DNA of 64,000 nucleotides. Source: Indolivaga alginatilytica. Lineage in GTDB: Bacteria; Bacteroidota; Bacteroidia; Bacteroidales; Dysgonomonadaceae. The DNA lies in contig NZ_QICL01000009.1 in assembly GCF_003201355.1 (NCBI RefSeq), positions 1 to 64,000 of the forward strand, in the 5' to 3' direction. Both the position numbers and the translations under genes were made by a program. The notes beneath the pieces are model-generated. The model saw only the letters and a program-made list of their open reading frames with translations, ran no database searches and was not told the DNA's origin. Shown here piece after piece: positions 35,989 through 44,518 of the stretch (the stretch's first letter is position 1; each line of letters begins with the position of its first letter).

Positions 35989-35996
35989 TAATTTTG
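35989..35996 (+). promoter_or_regulatory. Candidate -7 element of the polyprenol-phosphate transferase gene
   Basis: TAATTTTG is a perfect match to TAnnTTTG, ending 15 bases before the ATG at 36011. No good -33 TTTG is found 19-21 bases upstream, and the resulting leader would be very short. Confidence 0.35.
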
Positions 35997-36010
35997 GGTA
36001 AAAATATAAT

Positions 36011-36754
36011 GTGATGTCGGATTCTATTGTTATTATTCCAACGTATAACGAAAAAGAGAATATCGAAAAAATGATCGAAACGGTTTTTTCCCTTTCGAAA
36101 GTTTTTCATATTCTGGTAGTCGATGACGGCTCTCCCGATGGTACGGCTGCTATCGTAAAACGATTACAGGAGAAGTATGCTGATTTGTTATTCTTACTCG
36201 AACGAAAGGGGAAGCAAGGGTTAGGTACCGCCTATATTGCAGGTTTTAAATGGGCTCTGGCTCGCGATTATCAGTACGTTTTTGAAATGGATGCTGATTT
36301 TTCTCATGACCCGAATGATCTGATACATCTCTACAATGCATGTGCGATAGGCGGTGCAGAGATGGCAATCGGCTCACGATACTCTACCGGAGTTAATGTG
36401 GTGAACTGGCCAATGGGTAGGGTTATCATGTCGTTTTATGCATCGAAGTATGTAAAGCTGGTAACGGGAATGAATATACACGATGCTACAGCCGGTTTTG
36501 TTTGTTACAAACGAAAAGTATTGGAGACTATCGATTTGGATAAAATACGTTTCAAAGGATATGCTTTCCAAATTGAAATGAAATACACAGCTTATACCTT
36601 AGGCTTTAAACTGAAAGAAGTATCTATCATTTTTGTCAATCGTGTTTTAGGCGAATCAAAAATGAATGCAGGCATTTTCGGAGAGGCATTTTATGGGGTG
36701 ATAAGGCTTCGCTTTAATAAAATGATGGGCAAAATTAAACCTAAATACAATTAG
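36011..36754 (+). CDS. Polyprenol-phosphate mannosyltransferase-like GT2
   Basis: 247 residues of the dolichol/polyprenol-phosphate mannose synthase type: IIPTYNEKENIEKMI at the N terminus, LVVDDGSPDGTAAIV (about 36-50), GLGTAYIAGFKWAL and the catalytic metal motif FEMDADFSHDP (about 95-105). The acceptor loop region GSRYSTGVNVVNWPMGR follows (about 122-138). No C-terminal membrane helices are present, so it is the soluble DPM1-like form. It transfers a sugar, usually mannose, from a nucleotide donor to polyprenyl phosphate at the cytoplasmic face. It is convergent with the next gene, their stop codons overlapping by four bases. Confidence 0.92.
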   Translation: MMSDSIVIIPTYNEKENIEKMIETVFSLSKVFHILVVDDGSPDGTAAIVKRLQEKYADLLFLLERKGKQGLGTAYIAGFKWALARDYQYVFEMDADFSHDPNDLIHLYNACAIGGAEMAIGSRYSTGVNVVNWPMGRVIMSFYASKYVKLVTGMNIHDATAGFVCYKRKVLETIDLDKIRFKGYAFQIEMKYTAYTLGFKLKEVSIIFVNRVLGESKMNAGIFGEAFYGVIRLRFNKMMGKIKPKYN

Positions 36755-37734
36755 AGCCTTTGATTTATAGAAGGCAATAAAATGGCAAGGTCGTTTATAA
36801 ATAAGGCAACTTTTTTAGTGTTTTTTATACTCGCTAAATGTATTTGATATGGCTTTTTGTCTCTATTAGTTCTTACAATAATATTAGTTGTTGAATACGA
36901 ACCATTATAAAACGACTTTTGGGCTTCAATCTCAGCAATTTCAATAAAAAGACATTTAGATTTGAAGAATCCAAAAGTCGAGCTTTCAATAGTATTATTA
37001 TCTGTGTCAATCTTTACTTCTTTCCCATAGGCAACAAGAAAAATTATAGAAAATAGTATAAATATATACTGATAATAGGAGTCTACTGGTTGGAATATGG
37101 TTAAGTAGACGAAAGGTATTAATGGCAGTATACTAAAAATTAATGCCACAATACTTTTCTGTCTGTAAGAATAGCATCCTCGATGTATTTCATTGAAGAA
37201 ATGAATTTTCTGTATTGTATTGGTATTTGAATCGGTGGATATGTTTTCGCTCAGAAAACTGTCTACTTTGATGATAGCATTATCATATATCTCTTTCAGT
37301 TTTTTTGATTTTTCTCTTAAAGCAGGAGTCAACCTTATGCCTTGCCCATATATATCATCTTTGAAAATAAGTTCATATATGTATGTAGTCACATAACTTG
37401 ATCCACTATCTGAAAATTGGACTTTACAAACATTATCTAACGATGCTAATTTAGTTTGTACAAATAAATTTCTTCTTACCACTGTTTTCTCTTTAGTATT
37501 GATTATTATTTGTGTTTTACTTAGAATAATAAATAGAACCAATATAATTAAAGGAATAAAAATTGCTAATAATATTGGAATACTGCCAATATTTAGACTT
37601 TGTTCGTTCATATTAAAAAATATCGGAATACTAATCATAGACAGACTTACAAATAAGATGATTCCTAAAGCTAAAAAATCGTGTCGTTTTGGATAGAAAA
37701 TGATTTGGTTTTCTTTAATTTCAAATAATCTCAT
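36751..37734 (-). CDS. Membrane protein with internally duplicated helix-pair plus beta domain
   Basis: 327 residues, not recognised as a named family. The first half has a short beta segment, two membrane helices (about 18-40 and 50-72) and a beta-rich domain (IIINTKEKTVVRRNLFVQTKLASLDNV...). The second half repeats this plan: two helices (about 193-213 and 217-235), then VKIDTDNNTIESSTFGFFKSKCLFIEIAEIEAQ. The beta parts show the pattern of bacterial PH-like domains, in which a short strand pair follows the membrane hairpin. It probably sits in the inner membrane with both soluble domains on the same side. Base composition is as AT-rich as the surroundings. Confidence 0.6.
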   Translation of the reverse strand: MRLFEIKENQIIFYPKRHDFLALGIILFVSLSMISIPIFFNMNEQSLNIGSIPILLAIFIPLIILVLFIILSKTQIIINTKEKTVVRRNLFVQTKLASLDNVCKVQFSDSGSSYVTTYIYELIFKDDIYGQGIRLTPALREKSKKLKEIYDNAIIKVDSFLSENISTDSNTNTIQKIHFFNEIHRGCYSYRQKSIVALIFSILPLIPFVYLTIFQPVDSYYQYIFILFSIIFLVAYGKEVKIDTDNNTIESSTFGFFKSKCLFIEIAEIEAQKSFYNGSYSTTNIIVRTNRDKKPYQIHLASIKNTKKVALFINDLAILLPSINQRL

Positions 37735-37963
37735 AAAATTCTGATTTAGATAAAGTTAATATATATAATAGAGTTTACATTCAATAAAAACATATTTTTT
37801 TGAATAAATTCGATTTAAACACAAAGGACGTCAAGGTATTATTCTATGCTTAAATTAGTATGAACCAGAAATATAACAATCTATTGAATACGAACTCTAA
37901 TAATTTACAAATGTAGGTGAAAGTTTATTTCTTAGGCTACAAAATTTTAAGACCTTAATCGTT

Positions 37964-37981
37964 TATTTTTGATTATTTTTG
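37964..37981 (+). promoter_or_regulatory. Candidate -7 elements of trmD
   Basis: Two close copies of TATTTTTG (37964-37971 and 37974-37981) each match TAnnTTTG perfectly. The -33 box is not convincing. The start codon lies about 50 bases further on. Confidence 0.35.
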
Positions 37982-38032
37982 TCTTCTGAAAAGAGATTGG
38001 GCTCAATCCCTCTAATTATTACAGATACAAGA

Positions 38033-38713
38033 ATGAGAGTAGACATTATAACCGTACTTCCACAAATGCTTGAAGGAGCTATGAATTGTTCCATCCTAAA
38101 AAGAGCACAAGACAAAGAACTTGTCGAAATTCAAATTCATAATCTTCGTGACTATTCGTTGGATAAACATCATAGGGTTGATGATTACCCTTTTGGTGGA
38201 GAAGCCGGAATGGTAATGCAAATTGAACCTATTGATAATATTATATCTCTTTTAAAAAGCCAAAGATCGTATGACGAAGTAATCTTCACATCGCCCGATG
38301 GTGAGCGATTCGATCAGAAGATGGCAAACAGAATGTCGTCTTTCGAAAATATAATTATCCTTTGTGGTCATTATAAAGGTATCGATTACAGAATCAGAGA
38401 ACACCTCATAACTAAAGAAATCTCGATAGGCGATTATGTCCTGACGGGTGGAGAACTTGCAGCGGCTATTATTACAGATGCAATTGTCCGATTAATTCCC
38501 GGTGCCATTGGCGATGAACAGTCGGCACTTTCGGATTCTTTTCAAGATAACTTATTAGCTCCACCCGTGTATACACGTCCCGCAGAATATAAAGGCTGGA
38601 AAGTTCCAGATATATTATTGTCAGGTCATGAGGCTAAAATAGATGAGTGGAAGTTAAAGCAAGCTATAGCAAGAACTAAATTGCTTAGACCTGATTTATT
38701 AGAAGATAAATAA
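38033..38713 (+). CDS. trmD: tRNA (guanine37-N1)-methyltransferase
   Basis: Methylates G37 next to the anticodon using S-adenosylmethionine, preventing frameshifts. It has 226 residues from the ATG at 38033 ([13 protein letters not shown]), which matches where TrmD proteins begin; a TTG-initiated extension from 37979 is unlikely. The trefoil-knot SAM site is seen as [18 protein letters not shown] and [15 protein letters not shown] (about 111-145), and [15 protein letters not shown] (about 46-60) is the substrate-binding segment. It is followed by a weak hairpin and then by a convergent tamL gene. Confidence 0.96.
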   Translation: MRVDIITVLPQMLEGAMNCSILKRAQDKELVEIQIHNLRDYSLDKHHRVDDYPFGGEAGMVMQIEPIDNIISLLKSQRSYDEVIFTSPDGERFDQKMANRMSSFENIIILCGHYKGIDYRIREHLITKEISIGDYVLTGGELAAAIITDAIVRLIPGAIGDEQSALSDSFQDNLLAPPVYTRPAEYKGWKVPDILLSGHEAKIDEWKLKQAIARTKLLRPDLLEDK

Positions 38714-38720
38714 CACAGTC

Positions 38721-38742
38721 CCTCTTAATCTCCCTTAAGAGG
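38721..38742 (+). terminator. Weak hairpin after trmD
   Basis: An 8-bp perfect stem CCTCTTAA/TTAAGAGG with a 6-nt loop, 8 bases after the trmD stop codon. No T run follows, so termination efficiency is doubtful. Confidence 0.45.
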
Positions 38743-38747
38743 AGAAA

Positions 38748-38840
38748 TAAGTAATACTAACTTTTAGTGCTATGTTTTATCAGCATAACTATCTCCGGTT
38801 GTTATGCCCGGCCAACGCAATAAAAAGGTCTGCGACCTTT
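38748..38840 (-). repeat. Full-length palindromic cassette between convergent genes
   Basis: On the minus strand, palindrome AAAGGTC-GCA-GACCTTT, then TTTATTGCGTTGG, a 21-nt spacer containing CCGGGC...ACCGG, then TAGTTATG, GATAAAACATAGCACTAAAA and GTATTACTTA. It follows tamL and points towards the end of trmD, so there is no gene start after it. This is the clearest copy for the whole consensus. Confidence 0.8.
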
Positions 38841-38878
38841 ACTCCATATCAGCAGGAGATGGTTGTGAAGTGAAGTGT

Positions 38879-41335
38879 TTAGAATGGATACCCCACTGCA
38901 ATATGCCAGGCTGTATTTTCCCTGAATTTGAGAGGTTTTAATACAGACCATTTCGATTGATAGCCATCTACTACTTGATAGCCGCTATCATCCATTCTAA
39001 AGTTGGGTATATCAGCCGGATTATATAGTTTCCACCCGCAATCAAGACGAATGATTACAAACTCTAAGTCGAGTCTTATACCCATTCCCCATGCGTAAGC
39101 AATTTGTTTGTAGAAACTGTTTAATTTGAATTCTCCCTTCTCTTGGCGGTCACTGCTTCTAACTGTCCAGATATTTCCGGCATCAAGGAATGTTGCTAAT
39201 TCCAGTTTCCAGAATACCTTGCTTCGGTATTCAATATTAGCGTCAAATCTGATATCCCCCGATTGGTCATTGAAATTGGCATCCTCTCTGTAGAATGCTC
39301 CGGGACCTAATTCGCGGGCAGCCCATCCTCTTACACTGTTGGCTCCTCCTGAGAAGAAACGTTTTTCGAAAGGTACTTGTGTGTTGTTTCCATACGCATA
39401 GGCTATACCGCCTCCTAATCGCCATGCCAGGGCATTTTTTTCATCAATACGTATTGATTTGCTGTAGTCTAAATTACCACGTACATATTGGGCGAAGAAG
39501 GTGTCGAATATCTTTCTTGATCCGGTCTCTGGGTCTTTCTTTATATTGGCTAATGCTGCGGCTAATGCCAGACCATTACCTGCTGTTTCTATAGAGGCTC
39601 TTAAAGAGTATGTCGACCTATTTGTATTTCTGCGGTTCGAAGCGATAATCCCCGGAACAATGCTGTTCGTTTTATAATAAGTATAGCCTGTTCCCACTAT
39701 AAACTGGTCGGTAAAGCTATATAGCTTGGCATTGGGAGATAATGTGTTTTCGAACCGTGGGTCAAGATGAGGAATGTGTGCATAACTTATCTCAATAAGA
39801 TCAAGTGTGTGGCGCACTGTATTGTTGCCTCTGTTTTCCCATATATACTTTACTCCTGTCGTAAAAACAGTTCTTGTAAAATAGTTGGGGCGGCGTTGAA
39901 AGGTATAGCTCGATACAACCTGAGTAGAAGCTCTTAATCTTCGCCTTAAATCCCGATCCAGAAAGGGAAATAAAAACCGAGGGAAAGTAAGTGACGTTTC
40001 ACCTCCTATTTCGAAATAATTGTCTTTGAAACTGGAAAAATTAGGAGTAACAGCTTCGTATGATCCTAATACTTTGGTATTGAATACTTCCGAACCTTTA
40101 AAAGTATTTCGGTGTGTATAGCCTAAACTTGCACCCACTCCAAAAAAACCGGCAGAGTTTGTTCCTTCGATTTCGGCTGATATACCTTGTCTTTTATCGG
40201 GAACGGCTGTTATTATACATCTGAGTTTTGTAGAATCATTTTCTAAATACTCTTCATATTTTATATTGACATTCTTAAGGATGTGTAGTTGAGACAATGA
40301 GTTATAAGTCATTGAAACCTGATTCTCATTATATAATGCCTGAGGTTGAATATAGCAATTTTCCAAAATAACGAAAGGCTTTATATATTTACCCCGGGTT
40401 CCGTAATATATCTTGTATTTTCCTCTTGTTACAGTATCCGTAGCCTGATAATTACTGATATCTCCATCGGCAATAGGATCATAATCGACGAATATATCTA
40501 TTTTACCCACGTAATATTGGCGATGTGCTACCTCTGCTGTTTCATTATTGCCTATACGTTGAGTAAAGGGATAGATAATAAGTTCTAAGTCTACTTTATT
40601 TTCTTTTTCTATTGTATCAGCTACAAAGCCGATATACTCCTTATTAAAAGCCATGTAACCATTTCTTTTTAAGATCGAAGTAATTCGGTTACGCTCTTCA
40701 TCCAACAGTTCCAGATCGAATCGGTCTCCCTCCTTTAAAAGATTACCTCTGCTTAAATATCTGTTCAGACTCAGCCTGGTAGAATCGGCTGATGATTGTG
40801 CCCTTCTTCGGTTTAGCCGGAATGATTTGTTTATAACCTCAGCGGCAAATACAGTATCACTTATATTAATTGTATAGCTCTCGATATTAGAGGGTGCTCC
40901 GGATTTCACATCATATATAACTTTTGCTTTTTTATCTTTTTGAGTAATCTTGGGGGCAACTTCGGCTTTTAGATAACCTTTGTTATTCATTATTCGTTCA
41001 AGATTGACTACTGTCGGGGCTACTTGGGTGCTATCGTATAAAACAGGTGGTTCGCCTCCCTTTTTTAAAGCTCTGTTATACCATTTTGTAGAGTCTTTTC
41101 CCGATAGATTATACATAAATAGAGGAAACTTAAAGACTTCAAAAGTTTTAAAGTTTGCTTTTTGCTTCACGTATGGTTCCAGATCAAAATAAGAGATATC
41201 CTTTGCATCTACTTTTACAGTGGCTACGTCGAGAAGAAATTCGTTATCGGGAACATATTTGGTCGAGCTACAAGAATAACCCAATATTAATAAAGTACTT
41301 ATTATGAAAATTATATTTTGAGGTCTGAATTTCAT
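38879..41335 (-). CDS. tamL: TamA/BamA-family outer membrane lipoprotein, TamL-like
   Basis: 818 residues with a lipoprotein signal (lipobox GYSC, Cys about residue 22, followed by SSTKYVPD, typical of the Bacteroidetes TamL group). POTRA-like segments fill about residues 30-400 (for example LNRYLSRGNLLKEGDRFDLELLDEERNRITSILKRNGY). A 16-strand Omp85 barrel follows, with the conserved RFFSGGANSVRGWAARELGPGAFY (about 648-670) and a terminal aromatic residue in HIAVGYPF. TamL with TamB is thought to help build outer membrane proteins or move lipids. No tamB gene is adjacent in this window. It is divergent from a TrmH-family gene, a common arrangement in the phylum. Confidence 0.9.
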   Translation of the reverse strand: MKFRPQNIIFIISTLLILGYSCSSTKYVPDNEFLLDVATVKVDAKDISYFDLEPYVKQKANFKTFEVFKFPLFMYNLSGKDSTKWYNRALKKGGEPPVLYDSTQVAPTVVNLERIMNNKGYLKAEVAPKITQKDKKAKVIYDVKSGAPSNIESYTINISDTVFAAEVINKSFRLNRRRAQSSADSTRLSLNRYLSRGNLLKEGDRFDLELLDEERNRITSILKRNGYMAFNKEYIGFVADTIEKENKVDLELIIYPFTQRIGNNETAEVAHRQYYVGKIDIFVDYDPIADGDISNYQATDTVTRGKYKIYYGTRGKYIKPFVILENCYIQPQALYNENQVSMTYNSLSQLHILKNVNIKYEEYLENDSTKLRCIITAVPDKRQGISAEIEGTNSAGFFGVGASLGYTHRNTFKGSEVFNTKVLGSYEAVTPNFSSFKDNYFEIGGETSLTFPRFLFPFLDRDLRRRLRASTQVVSSYTFQRRPNYFTRTVFTTGVKYIWENRGNNTVRHTLDLIEISYAHIPHLDPRFENTLSPNAKLYSFTDQFIVGTGYTYYKTNSIVPGIIASNRRNTNRSTYSLRASIETAGNGLALAAALANIKKDPETGSRKIFDTFFAQYVRGNLDYSKSIRIDEKNALAWRLGGGIAYAYGNNTQVPFEKRFFSGGANSVRGWAARELGPGAFYREDANFNDQSGDIRFDANIEYRSKVFWKLELATFLDAGNIWTVRSSDRQEKGEFKLNSFYKQIAYAWGMGIRLDLEFVIIRLDCGWKLYNPADIPNFRMDDSGYQVVDGYQSKWSVLKPLKFRENTAWHIAVGYPF

Positions 41336-41347
41336 TCTTTGATATAG

Positions 41348-41440
41348 ATAAGTAACATTAAATATTATTGCTACATTTTACAAGTATACTGTCTCTAGTT
41401 ATTCGCTAGCCAAAGTAATAAAAAAGGTTTGTAACCTTAA
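41348..41440 (-). repeat. Palindromic cassette before tamL with compensatory stem change
   Basis: On the minus strand, palindrome TTAAGGTT-ACA-AACCTTTT, in which the inner C-G pair of other copies is T-A. TTATTACTTTGG is followed 19 nt later by CAGTATAC, then TAATATTTAATG and TTACTTATC before the tamL ATG. Confidence 0.75.
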
Positions 41441-41496
41441 AAGAGGATCAGTTGCTTAAAAAACGACAAATTTAGGATATAATTGTATCTTTTTTG

Positions 41497-41504
41497 TAGA
41501 TTTG
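41497..41504 (+). promoter_or_regulatory. Candidate -7 element of the TrmH-family gene
   Basis: TAGATTTG matches TAnnTTTG exactly, 42 bases before the start codon. The -33 region is poor. Confidence 0.4.
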
Positions 41505-41546
41505 TCCAATAAAGAATTATTAAATAATGTTGGTTAACATAGTTGG

Positions 41547-42314
41547 ATGAGTTTAAGTAAGAATAAAATAAAGTATGTACAATCCCTGAAAGATAAAAAG
41601 TTCCGTGAGGAGCATAATACTTTTGTTGTAGAGGGAGATAAAATGGTAGCAGAATTATTGCCTGCGATGAAATGCCAATTACTGATTGCTACACCTGATT
41701 TTATTCAAACGAATTTTATTCGACCAGACAATATAGAAGAAATTATAGAGGTTTCCAAATCAGAATTATCCAGAGCCAGTTTCCTCAAAAACCCTCAGCA
41801 AGCATTAGCTGTGTTTTATCAACCTCATTATGCATTGGATTCACACCAATTAAAAGATCAGTTAAGTTTAGCTTTGGATTGTATTCAGGACCCCGGAAAT
41901 ATGGGTACAATTATAAGATTGGCTGACTGGTATGGTATCGAAAATATAATATGTTCTTTAGATACTGTCGATGTTTATAATCCGAAGGTTGTACAGGCTA
42001 CTATGGGCGCTTTAGCAAGGGTTAAAGTGCATTACATGGATTTGTATTCATATTTAAAGAATATAGAAGAGATACCTCTTTACGGTACTTTTCTGGATGG
42101 TCGTAATATGTATGAACAAGAATTAGCACAAACAGGTATTATTGTCATGGGAAATGAAGGCAATGGTATCAGTCCGCAAATAGAAACTCTTATAACAAAT
42201 AAACTTTTCATCCCGAATTACCCTCAAGACAGGGAAACATCCGAATCTTTAAATGTCGCAATTGCTACTGCTATAATTTGCACTGAATTCAGACGCCGTT
42301 TACAAAAACAATAA
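41547..42314 (+). CDS. TrmH/SpoU-family RNA 2'-O-methyltransferase
   Basis: 255 residues. The N-terminal substrate-binding domain (about 1-95, with KFREEHNTFVVEGDKMVAELL) precedes a SPOUT catalytic domain. That domain has motif 1 DCIQDPGNMGTIIRLADW (about 112-129), motif 2 IIVMGNEGNGIS (about 200-211) and motif 3 ESLNVAIATAI (about 234-244). It methylates ribose in tRNA or rRNA, but the target nucleotide cannot be named. It is divergent from tamL and followed by a small hairpin before the glycogen cluster. Confidence 0.92.
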   Translation: MSLSKNKIKYVQSLKDKKFREEHNTFVVEGDKMVAELLPAMKCQLLIATPDFIQTNFIRPDNIEEIIEVSKSELSRASFLKNPQQALAVFYQPHYALDSHQLKDQLSLALDCIQDPGNMGTIIRLADWYGIENIICSLDTVDVYNPKVVQATMGALARVKVHYMDLYSYLKNIEEIPLYGTFLDGRNMYEQELAQTGIIVMGNEGNGISPQIETLITNKLFIPNYPQDRETSESLNVAIATAIICTEFRRRLQKQ

Positions 42315-42369
42315 CGAGGTTTGAGGTGTTATAAATGAATAGAGTAACTGATTACACTCAGATTGGTTG

Positions 42370-42390
42370 AGGCTGAATTCTTTTCAGCCT
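42370..42390 (+). terminator. Hairpin after the TrmH-family gene
   Basis: A 7-bp stem AGGCTGA/TCAGCCT with a 7-nt loop, 55 bases after the stop codon. It has only a short T-rich part in the loop and none after it. Confidence 0.4.
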
Positions 42391-42527
42391 TGATATAGGT
42401 TGTGTCCATTTTAATAAAATGTTATAAAACATCATGGATTTTGGAGTTTTTATTGAAAAAATTCTTAAATTTAGGATGTATTTATTTTAATAGTTTCACT
42501 TTACTAAACAAAACACTATTATATACT

Positions 42528-44492
42528 ATGAGCTATCTGAATTTTAATAAAGATGAATTAGTTAATCTACAATATTCATTGCATCGCGAGATTTTGAGTA
42601 CTAACAGAGCAGGGGCTTACATGAGTACAACTATTGTTGGTTGTAATACCCGTAAATATCATGGCCTGCTGGTTTGTCCCATTGAAAAATTTAATGGTGA
42701 AAGTTACGTGTTACTCTCGTCCTTGGACGAGACGGTCATACAGCACGACCAATCATTTAATCTGGGTATACATCAGTATCCGGGAGGTATATATAATCCT
42801 CGTGGGCATAAGTATATTATCGATTTTGAGTTCGAGCCGACACCAACTCTGGTGTATAGGGTAGGAGGAGTTGTGCTCAAAAAAGAATTTCTAATGGAGC
42901 ATAATGCAGATCGTATACTTATTAAGTATACTCTGTTGGAGGCCCACTCTGATACAAAATTACGTTTAAGACCTTTTCTGGCTTTCAGAAGCAGGCATAA
43001 ACTGAGCAAAGCCAACTTATTTGTTAATACAGATACGGACAAAATAGAAAACGGTATCGCTTCGAGGCTGTACACCGAATTTCCGACTTTGAACATGCAG
43101 TTAAGCAAGAAGAACGAATTCGTAGAAAATCCCGATTGGTATTACAACATAGAATATTCGGAAGAAAAAGAAAGAGGTTATGATTTTCAGGAGGACTTAT
43201 TTACTCCCGGGTATCTGGAAATGCCTATTAAAAAAGGAGAAAGTATTGTTTTTTCCGCTTCATTAAAAGAAGAAAAAGTAAAGACACTGGCAGATGCCTT
43301 TGAAAAAGGAGTTGCATCACGTCCTCCAAAAGATAGTTTTTTGAATTGTTTGAAAAATTCGGCGACCCAATTTATTGTTCAGCAGGGTAAAGATACAGAA
43401 GTTATAGCCGGTTATCCTTGGTTTGGACGTTGGGGACGCGATACATTTATAGCCTTACCGGGACTTACTCTAGCTGCTAATTATGACTTAGAGAGTTGTA
43501 AAGGAGTACTGGATACCATGTCGGGTGAAGTGAATAATGGGCTTTTTCCCAATATCGGGAAGAGCGACCATGCAGCTTATAATTCTGTAGATGCTCCTAT
43601 GTGGTATTTTTGGGCTATTCAAAAATATGCAGAGGCAACAAAGGATCAAAAAACTGTTTGGAAAGCATATGGTGAAAAAATGAAAGCCGTATTGTCTGCT
43701 TTCAGGTCTGGGGTCAACGAGCATATTCTTATGCATGAAAACGGGCTTATCTGGGCAGGACAAGAAGGCAAAGCTCTAACTTGGATGGATGCAGTGGTCG
43801 AAGAAGGACCCGTAACTCCTCGTAGAGGCTATGCTGTCGAAATAAATGCGTTATGGTACAATGCCATTCGGTTTACAATAGAATTGGCTGAAGCAAACGG
43901 AGATAAAGAATTTGTAAAAGATTGGAAAGACCTGGCTGATCGTATTGAAGAGAGTTATGTGTCAACATTCTGGAATGAAGATTTGGGTTATTTAGCTGAT
44001 TATGTAGATGAGAAAGGACAAAATTTAGATATCCGTTCAAATCAGGTTATAGCAACCTCATTGCCATATAGTCCTGTTAGTGATGAAATTAAAAGCAATG
44101 TATTAAATGTAATCAAAAGAGAACTATTAACTTTTAAAGGTTTGAGAACGTTATCACCGGGACATGTTGATTATAAGGGTATATACAGCGGTGATCAGAG
44201 AACCCGAGATTTAGCTTACCATCAAGGTACGGTTTGGGTATGGCAATTAAGTCATTATATCGAAGCTAATTTTAAACTTTACGGAGATGCTTTCTATGGA
44301 GATGCTAAATGGATTGTAGAGCATTTTGAAGAGGATATGACCGATTATGGGATCTGTAGCATAGCTGAGGTATATGATGGTAATCCACCGCACCATCCGG
44401 GAGGAAGTATTTCTCAGGCATGGAGTGTAAGCGAGGTACTTCGTATTCTGCAAATGATGGAACAACACAAAAAACAAGACAAGAAAAAATAA
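42528..44492 (+). CDS. Glycogen debranching enzyme (GH133-type)
   Basis: 654 residues from ATG 42528; the frame is open back to a GTG at 42402, but the conserved part starts at MSYLNFNKDEL. The N-terminal domain shows REILSTNRAGAYMSTTIVGCNTRKYHGLLV. The C-terminal (alpha/alpha)6 barrel shows WFGRWGRDTFIALPGL (about 340-355) and GDQRTRDLAYHQGTVWVWQL (about 552-571), the usual acidic catalytic regions of bacterial amylo-alpha-1,6-glucosidases. It removes alpha-1,6 branches from glycogen in the cytoplasm. It is first of five co-directional glycogen genes; the next starts 27 bp later. Confidence 0.92.
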   Translation: MSYLNFNKDELVNLQYSLHREILSTNRAGAYMSTTIVGCNTRKYHGLLVCPIEKFNGESYVLLSSLDETVIQHDQSFNLGIHQYPGGIYNPRGHKYIIDFEFEPTPTLVYRVGGVVLKKEFLMEHNADRILIKYTLLEAHSDTKLRLRPFLAFRSRHKLSKANLFVNTDTDKIENGIASRLYTEFPTLNMQLSKKNEFVENPDWYYNIEYSEEKERGYDFQEDLFTPGYLEMPIKKGESIVFSASLKEEKVKTLADAFEKGVASRPPKDSFLNCLKNSATQFIVQQGKDTEVIAGYPWFGRWGRDTFIALPGLTLAANYDLESCKGVLDTMSGEVNNGLFPNIGKSDHAAYNSVDAPMWYFWAIQKYAEATKDQKTVWKAYGEKMKAVLSAFRSGVNEHILMHENGLIWAGQEGKALTWMDAVVEEGPVTPRRGYAVEINALWYNAIRFTIELAEANGDKEFVKDWKDLADRIEESYVSTFWNEDLGYLADYVDEKGQNLDIRSNQVIATSLPYSPVSDEIKSNVLNVIKRELLTFKGLRTLSPGHVDYKGIYSGDQRTRDLAYHQGTVWVWQLSHYIEANFKLYGDAFYGDAKWIVEHFEEDMTDYGICSIAEVYDGNPPHHPGGSISQAWSVSEVLRILQMMEQHKKQDKKK

Positions 44493-44518
44493 AAACAACC
44501 TAAATGCTATGATATAGT

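Noticed and set aside
37979-38032. TTG-initiated N-terminal extension of trmD
   Set aside because: TrmD proteins start at MR(I/V)DI; the extension is not family-like and overlaps the candidate -7 promoter element.
42402-42527. GTG-initiated extension of the debranching enzyme
   Set aside because: The 42 extra residues are not family-like; homology starts at MSYLNFNKDEL.
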